Assembly: GCF_003350505.1 (NCBI RefSeq)
Contig: NZ_QQAY01000002.1
Location: 186,001 to 250,000, forward strand
Direction of reading: 5' to 3'
Length of the DNA: 64,000 bases
Source of the DNA: Falsibacillus pallidus
GTDB lineage: Bacteria; Bacillota; Bacilli; Bacillales; DSM-25281
The position numbers were made by a program, and so were the translations under genes. The notes under the pieces are model-generated. The model saw nothing but the letters and a program-made list of their open reading frames with translations. It did no database searches and was not told where the DNA came from. Positions 58,776 to 64,000 of this stretch are shown here, piece after piece. How positions within the stretch are numbered: the stretch's first letter is position 1; each line of letters opens with the position of its first letter.

Positions 58776-58877
58776 ATGATTAAAGACATCTTTGCCAGAC
58801 GAAGTATTTGGACAAATACCTCTATTGGTTCAGTTTCCTTCAACAAAGTAAGAAGTTGGCGAAAAAAGAGCAGATAA
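58776..58877 (+). CDS. Candidate 33-residue peptide
   Basis: ATG 58776 has AGGAGGCGG eight bases ahead, and the frame reads MIKDIFARRSIWTNTSIGSV then a basic tail. Could be a real small basic peptide or the start of a decayed gene. The rest of 58693-58979 shows nothing else. Confidence 0.35.
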   Translation: MIKDIFARRSIWTNTSIGSVSFNKVRSWRKKSR

Positions 58878-58979
58878 ACCAAATGCTTATCAGTGCTTGC
58901 CAAAACTCAAATAGTATTACAGTGAATTTCTTAAGGGAGATAAAAAACCATTCTAATAGGGAACGGCTGTAAATAGTTA

Positions 58980-59504
58980 TTAAGTTAAGGAAGAATTCTG
59001 AGACAACATTTTTCTAATAATTCTTATTTGTCCTCTATGGTTAATTTCATCTTCAAATACGTGAAACCAAATGAAATAATTATTAGATGGGTGATTATCC
59101 CATATTCTGTTTTCATACAACCAATCATCATCTAGATTAGCAAATTCTCTTAATGTTCTACTTCTCACTTCTTCTAGTTTGACTATATAAAACTCTAACG
59201 GATGTCCTTTAATATGTGTTCTTCCTATATCTCCTAGGCTGTATGGTATACCCCATTCTTCCATTTCTTGTTCATTGGGTTTCCTACCGTCAAAAATCTC
59301 TATTTGAAACCCTTTTTCAACAGCAGCCATATGTAATAAAAGGGACCCGATACTATTACTTTCTTTGCTCGGTAAATAGTCTAATTCGGAAGTAGTTAAA
59401 CCATGTACGGCTTCTAAAGTTGTTTTTCTAGCATAGTTCATTTGTGAGACAAGATGACCCATTTGGGAGCTAAACCCCTTTAATTTTTCTATCTTAAATT
59501 CCAA
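58980..59504 (-). CDS. DinB family protein
   Basis: 174 residues from TTG 59504 (GAGGTGAAAG ahead). DinB fold: MNYARKTTLEAVHGLTTSEL, GSLLLHMAAVEKGFQIEIF (His of the metal site), and a C-terminal WFHVFEDEINHRGQIRIIRK with the other histidines. Metal-dependent, possibly thiol-linked detoxification. Second DinB of the window (the first is at 14346). Confidence 0.85.
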   Translation of the reverse strand: MEFKIEKLKGFSSQMGHLVSQMNYARKTTLEAVHGLTTSELDYLPSKESNSIGSLLLHMAAVEKGFQIEIFDGRKPNEQEMEEWGIPYSLGDIGRTHIKGHPLEFYIVKLEEVRSRTLREFANLDDDWLYENRIWDNHPSNNYFIWFHVFEDEINHRGQIRIIRKMLSQNSSLT

Positions 59505-59641
59505 AGAACTTTCACCTCATTTACTCAATTAGAAATCTCGATACCCTGTTCATTAGCTGGATATCTCCTATAACAATAGTACTATAAAAGGTAAATTTAC
59601 CTATGACTTATTGAAAACAACAATCATTACGAAAAGAGCAT

Positions 59642-60187
59642 TTATTTTAATGTTCTGCTAAGTTCTATGTCAGCAAAATTGTCGGGGCCATGGACTTTGT
59701 CTCCGTAAATACCATTCACATTTGTCATTCCCATTTTCATCCAGAATCTAATGGCTGGCCAATTCTTTAATGCCACGTTAGCACGGATTTCAGAAAACCC
59801 ATTTCTTTGAACAAGTTCAAGAAGTTCTTGAATGACTTCCTTGCCCATTCCTTTAGTTTGAAAATCACTATTTATATAAAAATAGCAGATATAAAAGGCA
59901 TCAGGTATAGGGTGGCCGTGAATGCAATTGAGCATTCCTACAATATTTTCATTCTCTTTAAAGCGGATGACTTGGATTTTAAATTTTTCTTTTTGTCCGC
60001 TTGGAGGGAGATCCCCTTCGTAGAAGCATCGGGAAACATAAATTTTATCTAAAGGAAGCCCATCCCATTCATGAATGTAATTCCCTTGTTCATACAAATC
60101 TTGAACATTTTCAATTTCAGATTCCTTTAGGTCTTGAATAGTAAGATTTTTAGTAGTCCAGCAATCCGGGATCAAGTTGAATGTCAT
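59642..60187 (-). CDS. GNAT acetyltransferase
   Basis: 181 residues. Motif A: CYFYINSDFQTKGMGKEVIQ (about 107-126), then ANVALKNWPAIRFWMKMGM. Its ATG directly follows the stop of the upstream GNAT gene (TAA ATG), so translation is coupled. Substrate unknown. Confidence 0.86.
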   Translation of the reverse strand: MTFNLIPDCWTTKNLTIQDLKESEIENVQDLYEQGNYIHEWDGLPLDKIYVSRCFYEGDLPPSGQKEKFKIQVIRFKENENIVGMLNCIHGHPIPDAFYICYFYINSDFQTKGMGKEVIQELLELVQRNGFSEIRANVALKNWPAIRFWMKMGMTNVNGIYGDKVHGPDNFADIELSRTLK

Positions 60188-60634
60188 TTACTGATTTACC
60201 TCGTCTTCCTTATATTCCAATTCTTTTTTTAGGTAATAATGTTGAAATTCCCTGCCAACCCCATCAAGTGTTCCGTAAACCACATATCCATGTTTCTTGT
60301 AGAAGTCCAATGCCTGGAAGCTTAGCGTATCGACTTTTATAAAATCGCATTTTTTCTGTTCGGCAATGGCTTCTGCTTCTTTAAGGAGTTTTGATCCGTA
60401 TCCTGTCTTCCTGAAATCTTCATTCACCATAAGTACATGAATTTCAAGCCAGTTCCAGCAAATCTCTCCGAGTAGGCCGCCACAGACATTTCCTTCATCA
60501 TCTTTTAGACTGAGTGAAACTTCCTCATAACGATCTTTAAGATCATCTGGAAAGTGCTTTACGTTAAAGAAGTAAAGCATTTGATTAACTCGGGACTTAT
60601 CTTGGGGTGTTGTTTGTCTAGTAATCGTAAGCAT
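60188..60634 (-). CDS. GNAT acetyltransferase
   Basis: 148 residues from ATG 60634 (TAGGAG eight bases ahead; the frame open to 60664 has none). Pattern LEIHVLMVNEDFRKTGYGSK (about 73-92), CDFIKVDTLSFQALDFYKKH, YVVYGTLDGV. Block order matches the GNAT at 3104, and both share a VDTxSFQAxxFY stretch, so they are paralogues. First of a two-gene operon. Confidence 0.87.
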   Translation of the reverse strand: MLTITRQTTPQDKSRVNQMLYFFNVKHFPDDLKDRYEEVSLSLKDDEGNVCGGLLGEICWNWLEIHVLMVNEDFRKTGYGSKLLKEAEAIAEQKKCDFIKVDTLSFQALDFYKKHGYVVYGTLDGVGREFQHYYLKKELEYKEDEVNQ

Positions 60635-60696
60635 AATAAATACTCCTAATCTATTTTTTACCATTTTACCATAGATTTGTAGGAATCATTTATATA

Positions 60697-60723
60697 GAAA
60701 AAAACGAGTGGAATTTCCACTCG
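60697..60723 (-). terminator. Terminator of the FusB-like gene
   Basis: CGAGTGGAA / TTCCACTCG arms followed on the minus strand by TTTTTT. Confidence 0.88.
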
Positions 60724-60734
60724 CTTCCCGTCTT

Positions 60735-61379
60735 TTAAGCTTGTTTTCTTAAAAGGTTTACAAATTCATTTAATTTATCCAAAGAGCGGATATTTTCATT
60801 ACATTTTGTTTGGTCACTGCAAATATAATTGCCGCGTTTTGTATAGGTGCCCTGGACCTTTCCTTTTGTTTCCGTTAGAAACATGCCTACTTCTTCATGG
60901 CAGTGGCAGATTGTGCAGATCCCTTTTTTGGAGGAAGTACTGAATGTCCCGTGCAGGCCGACTAACTTATTTTCCAGCTGGACGACCATATATTTTTTAT
61001 TGCTTCCCGGGTCGATCCAGCTCAGATAGGAAAGACTTCGAAAATCAATAGAATCAAGAGGGGGGACTTTCAGTTTCTTAGCTTTTGGGAAAAGCTTCTT
61101 TAATGTATGTTCAGTGACTTCCTTGAAAGGGATGACATAAGGCTTCAAACTTTCCAGAAAGGATTCTGCCTCATCTGAGTTTTTTAAATTCCCTAGTGGT
61201 TTCAAGACTTGCATTTGACTTTCCGTCCATTCCGGAAAGAGGTCTGAAACTTTTTCCGTTGATAGGGAATGGAGGGCATCAAGTACTGAGGAATCATTCA
61301 CAGTAGAATGGCCGTTAATCAATATTTGTGTTTGATAGCGGATGAAATTAAATTGATCATTTCGGATAAATGGCTCCAT
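60735..61379 (-). CDS. FusB/FBP-type elongation factor G-binding protein
   Basis: 214 residues from ATG 61379 (AAAGGAG eight bases ahead), matching the 213-residue length of FusB. N-terminal helical domain (about 1-80), then the FBP C-terminal domain with LSYLSWIDPGSNKKYMVVQL, a treble-clef zinc finger CTICHCHEEVGMF..YICSDQTKCNENI (about 155-200). FusB-type proteins bind EF-G on the ribosome and rescue it from fusidic acid. Whether this copy gives resistance is not shown. Monocistronic, with terminator. Confidence 0.85.
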   Translation of the reverse strand: MEPFIRNDQFNFIRYQTQILINGHSTVNDSSVLDALHSLSTEKVSDLFPEWTESQMQVLKPLGNLKNSDEAESFLESLKPYVIPFKEVTEHTLKKLFPKAKKLKVPPLDSIDFRSLSYLSWIDPGSNKKYMVVQLENKLVGLHGTFSTSSKKGICTICHCHEEVGMFLTETKGKVQGTYTKRGNYICSDQTKCNENIRSLDKLNEFVNLLRKQA

Positions 61380-61483
61380 GCTTTCAACTCCTTTTCTTTC
61401 TTTAGCTGGAATTGCCATAAGTAAATTATATTAAATCATTGGATTTAAGGATATGTAATAAACAATTAGAAAAAATATTTACA

Positions 61484-61512
61484 TAAAAAAGCACGGGTTA
61501 ATTCCGTGCTTT
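61484..61512 (-). terminator. Terminator of CD3324-like gene
   Basis: AAGCACGG / CCGTGCTT arms followed on the minus strand by TTTTTTA; overlaps the end of the gene. Confidence 0.82.
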
Positions 61513-61770
61513 GGTATAGACAATTTTCTTTATCGATTCAATTGACAAAAAATATTCCGCAGCCAAATGGTCAATGGACGTGCCAGTTAGGAACGCTTTT
61601 CTGATTTCTTCATTACGGTGGTCCAGACGTCTTCTGCTTCCTGACTTCGCTCCCCATTGGGTGCGTTTTTTGTCAGGTTTAGGGATATAGATTGCTTCCC
61701 CTTGGACATATTTTTGTATTTCAACGAGCAGTTCATCAGGCAGCACTGCCGCTGCTTTTACATATTTCAT
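61498..61770 (-). CDS. CD3324 family HTH-like protein
   Basis: 90 residues. Opens VKAAAVLPDELLVEIQKYVQ then GEAIYIPKPDKKRTQWGAKS and a C-terminal helix-turn-helix of the Mor/transposase style (SIDHLAAEYFLSIESIKKIV). This is the Firmicute CD3324 family, probably DNA-binding. Start ATG 61770 with AGGGGCTGAG ahead. Monocistronic. Confidence 0.75.
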   Translation of the reverse strand: MKYVKAAAVLPDELLVEIQKYVQGEAIYIPKPDKKRTQWGAKSGSRRRLDHRNEEIRKAFLTGTSIDHLAAEYFLSIESIKKIVYTKARN

Positions 61771-61863
61771 CTCAACTCAGCCCCTTATTTTATGGTCCGC
61801 TAACTAAATAAGGTGCAAAGCCGATCTATGAAATAAGCATCGATGCTCTAAGGGCGATTCAAA

Positions 61864-61959
61864 TCAACTAATAGTCCACCCCATGCAAAGGATCGCCTCT
61901 TCCAAGATAGGCTTTGCATGAGTTGCTGCAGACTTAGACAAATGCAGCTGCTTTGCCAT
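61864..61959 (-). CDS. Candidate 31-residue peptide
   Basis: ATG 61959 has GGAGGTG six bases ahead; the frame reads MAKQLHLSKSAATHAKPILE and ends GWTIS. The longer frame through the same region in another phase starts one base after the ribosome site and is less likely. No homologue recognised. Otherwise the 61771-62170 spacer is empty. Confidence 0.35.
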   Translation of the reverse strand: MAKQLHLSKSAATHAKPILEEAILCMGWTIS

Positions 61960-62170
61960 TCCATCCACCTCCGCATAATGAATAATATGGAATTCCACTT
62001 TATTATATAAGATTTTTTAACAATTTGCATCTGATGGAGAATGTTGTAAATACTAGTGAAAACGACATTTTTTATCATAATCGTGCCGTATTTTATTTGC
62101 TCTACATGGGCAATTGAATCTCATTGCTTCATGCAAGAAATAACAAAATTCAAATATGGAGGGGAATAAT

Positions 62171-62863
62171 TTGGATGCAGCAGGGATGACTGTCCGGATT
62201 TTGTGTTCATTTTTTGTATTGATTCTCCTTACCCGCATAATGGGGAGAAAAGAAATCAGTCAAATGACTTTTTTTAATTTTGTTTCTGCCATTGTCATTG
62301 GAACTTTGGGAGGGGCATTAATAACAGATTCTTCGCTTAGCTTGGGTATGGGGCTTCTCTCCATAGTTGGATGGTCTGTTTTGACCATTATCATCGGATA
62401 TGTTGATATTAAATCCAAAGGAGTCAGAAATGTAGTTAATGGGGAACCGGTTGTCCTGATTAAAGATGGGAACATTTTCGAAAGTGCATTAAAACGCTGC
62501 CGGCTGGATATAGATTCCCTTCAAGTCTTGTTGAGAAAGAAAGATGTGTTTGCCTTGAATGATGTAGAAACAGCGATTTTTGAAATGGACGGATCTCTAT
62601 CAGTTAAGAAAAAGTCTGGGAAAGAACCTTTAACAAAGGCAGATGCAGGAGTGTTTCAATCAAAAACAAGCCAACATCCTGTTGCCATGCAGCTAATTGA
62701 AAACGGAAGAATCATTTTCACCAATCTGGAAAAATTAAATGCTTCTGAGATATGGCTTCTGGCACAGCTCCGCAAAAGGGGAATCAGTGCTGTTGAAGAG
62801 GTTTTTTATGCGGAACTGGAGCCTGATGGAAGCGTTTATATAGATAAATTTGCCGACAAGTAA
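62171..62863 (+). CDS. DUF421 (YetF/YcaP-like) membrane protein
   Basis: 230 residues from TTG 62171 (GGAGGGG six bases ahead; ATG 62156 overlaps the ribosome site). Three N-terminal membrane segments with LLTRIMGRKEISQMTFFNFV (about 21-40) and the cytoplasmic DUF421 domain GEPVVLIKDGNIFESALKRC, LLRKKDVFALNDVETAIFEM. The YetF family has been linked to spore germination or envelope functions, but the role is not settled. Confidence 0.88.
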   Translation: MDAAGMTVRILCSFFVLILLTRIMGRKEISQMTFFNFVSAIVIGTLGGALITDSSLSLGMGLLSIVGWSVLTIIIGYVDIKSKGVRNVVNGEPVVLIKDGNIFESALKRCRLDIDSLQVLLRKKDVFALNDVETAIFEMDGSLSVKKKSGKEPLTKADAGVFQSKTSQHPVAMQLIENGRIIFTNLEKLNASEIWLLAQLRKRGISAVEEVFYAELEPDGSVYIDKFADK

Positions 62864-62882
62864 TGGATCTAATCCTTGAAAC

Positions 62883-63860
62883 TTATGTAGAAATAACCTT
62901 AATAAATCTTCCTTTTTCTGAACGGCTTTTGGCTTCAGCATTCATGTGCTTTACGTTTTCAGATACTTGAGAGGCAGGAAGAAGGCGTGCTCCAATCAAT
63001 ACAGAAGGATCAATTAGTCTGACTTTTCCTTTACGGTGCATATCATATTGATTATCATCCTCTTTTACAACAACATTCGGATGAAGCTGTTTAAGGAGAG
63101 TTTGAATTTCAGGATCATGAAGATTCTTTAGTGCATACATGGCTTCTTGATCGGCCTTTAGTAAAATGGAGAAAGGAAGCAGCTTTTTATCCAGCGCTCT
63201 CTTGATGACTTTAGCCAAGAGTTCATAACCATAGACGTTCATTGGATCTAAGAAATAATCGATGACTTCCAGATAATACGTTTTTACAAACCATTCAGCG
63301 ATATTTAGGTCTTTTATATATAGTGAACCACTTATAACTATCAGGTTGTCTAAAAATGCATGAACTTCTTCTATTGAAATCTTTCCATAGCTGTACATAT
63401 CTCTTAATGTATAATCAATCCTGTCGGCGCACAATTCGGGTGCAGGCTGTTCCAGCAAGGTCCATTGTTCAATATCATTGAGTATATCTTGGTGGTGATA
63501 TCCGTATTTTTGAAGAATCATTGGAATTTCTGAGTCCTCAATAACCTGATTGAAAATTTGTTCATGAAAGTCTTCTTGGTCAATTTTAAAGACAAAATCA
63601 ATAACGTGTGAAAAGGCGGTATGCGACACATCATGCAAAAGCCCTGCAATTTGCTCCTCGATAGAACCCCCGAATTTTTTAATGAGAAGCATAACTCCGA
63701 TGGAATGATCATACCTTGTTCCATTCCATTCAGGATTGACAAAGCAGCTTGCACCACCTTGATAGATCCCCTTTAGCCTCTGAACTGGCTTGCTTCTAAT
63801 TAATTCCTCCAAAACAGGCTCTATGTGAAACTCACCGTATAATTCGTCTTTGATTAACAT
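62883..63860 (-). CDS. HD-domain phosphohydrolase
   Basis: 325 residues; TAAGGAGTG precedes ATG. HD superfamily metal site: TRYDHSIGVMLLIKK (His, about 52) and GLLHDVSHTAFSH (HD, about 76), with further acid in ELCADRIDYTLRDM (about 146). Related to dNTPase/YdhJ-type HD proteins; it may hydrolyse a nucleotide phosphate. Convergent to the DUF421 gene. Nothing is seen in 63861-64000. Confidence 0.88.
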   Translation of the reverse strand: MLIKDELYGEFHIEPVLEELIRSKPVQRLKGIYQGGASCFVNPEWNGTRYDHSIGVMLLIKKFGGSIEEQIAGLLHDVSHTAFSHVIDFVFKIDQEDFHEQIFNQVIEDSEIPMILQKYGYHHQDILNDIEQWTLLEQPAPELCADRIDYTLRDMYSYGKISIEEVHAFLDNLIVISGSLYIKDLNIAEWFVKTYYLEVIDYFLDPMNVYGYELLAKVIKRALDKKLLPFSILLKADQEAMYALKNLHDPEIQTLLKQLHPNVVVKEDDNQYDMHRKGKVRLIDPSVLIGARLLPASQVSENVKHMNAEAKSRSEKGRFIKVIST

Positions 63861-64000
63861 TTTGATTCACTCCTTAAGTTAATACTAGAACATTCGTTCT
63901 TGTTAGTCAAAAGGTTTTTGAAAATTATAATAGTTTAGTTGTATAAGAAGGCTAGGTTGTATACAATATTTACGATAGCTATTACAATTTTTGGAATAAA

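Noticed and set aside
1-64000. tRNA, rRNA or insertion-sequence genes
   Set aside because: I looked for CCA-ended cloverleaf sequences, 16S/23S signatures and transposase frames, and saw none.

Overview
The window is a chromosomal segment of a low-GC, endospore-forming member of the Bacillaceae (a Bacillus relative). I infer this from strong AGGAGG-type ribosome binding sites, frequent GTG/TTG starts, rho-independent terminators after most transcription units, and typical Bacillus families: intracellular subtilisin, RsbR-type STAS proteins, KimA with its c-di-AMP riboswitch, tandem crcB behind a fluoride riboswitch, a CotF-like coat protein and a YvrJ cassette. No rRNA, tRNA, insertion sequence or CRISPR array was found. 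The left edge cuts a pullulanase gene.

Layout. 1-5.6 kb: end of pulA, an RsbR-like stressosome protein, small membrane proteins, two GNAT acetyltransferases and a chromate transporter. 5.6-8 kb: an AT-rich island with a lysine-type T-box leader and a divergent class II lysyl-tRNA synthetase. 8-11.4 kb: accessory genes (glycosyltransferase-like, P-loop kinase, a zinc metallopeptidase split by one in-frame stop, Nudix). 11.4-18.5 kb: an MFS exporter, a Cys-rich coat-like protein, two MerR modules whose 19-bp-spacer promoters can be read directly, a 26-heptad repeat protein and three paralogous Cys-containing surface or spore-type proteins. 18.6-24.5 kb: YihY, a CDF metal exporter, isochorismatase-like hydrolase, fluoride module, M42 aminopeptidase, and a YceI protein behind two palindromic operators. 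24.7-31.6 kb: an orphan sensor kinase, old-yellow-enzyme, intracellular protease and a diguanylate cyclase, separated by repeat-rich spacers. 31.7-42.6 kb: accessory genes including an extra signal peptidase I, a second sliding clamp, GNATs, Nudix, a second zincin, an O-methyltransferase and two APH-type kinases. 42.6-53.8 kb: DUF1659-DUF2922-YvrJ cassette, second RsbR-like protein, cidAB, nitroreductase, amino-acid permease, kimA, DUF3231 and a DnaD-domain protein. 53.9-64 kb: an autoregulated ECF sigma factor with a beta-propeller anti-sigma-like partner, coat-like proteins, selD-mnmH for selenouridine tRNA, GNATs, a FusB-like EF-G-binding protein, DUF421 and HD-domain proteins.

Two observations stand out. 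First, the YvrJ cassette (box at 42611-42641) and the distant DnaD-domain gene (box at 52868-52898) carry the same promoter-like element: GTGTCC followed, exactly 21 bp start to start, by TTGTATATAG. This suggests a small regulon under an alternative sigma factor or common regulator. Second, at least four intergenic spacers carry short words repeated in helical phase: every 21 bp (five copies of TTTGCTAGAA-type at 21.7 kb, six copies of TATGCGCC at 27.7 kb, four copies of the same word at 37.2 kb) or every 52 bp (four units at 49 kb). The periods equal two and five DNA turns. The words differ between loci while the phasing is kept, so the spacing itself seems to be under constraint.
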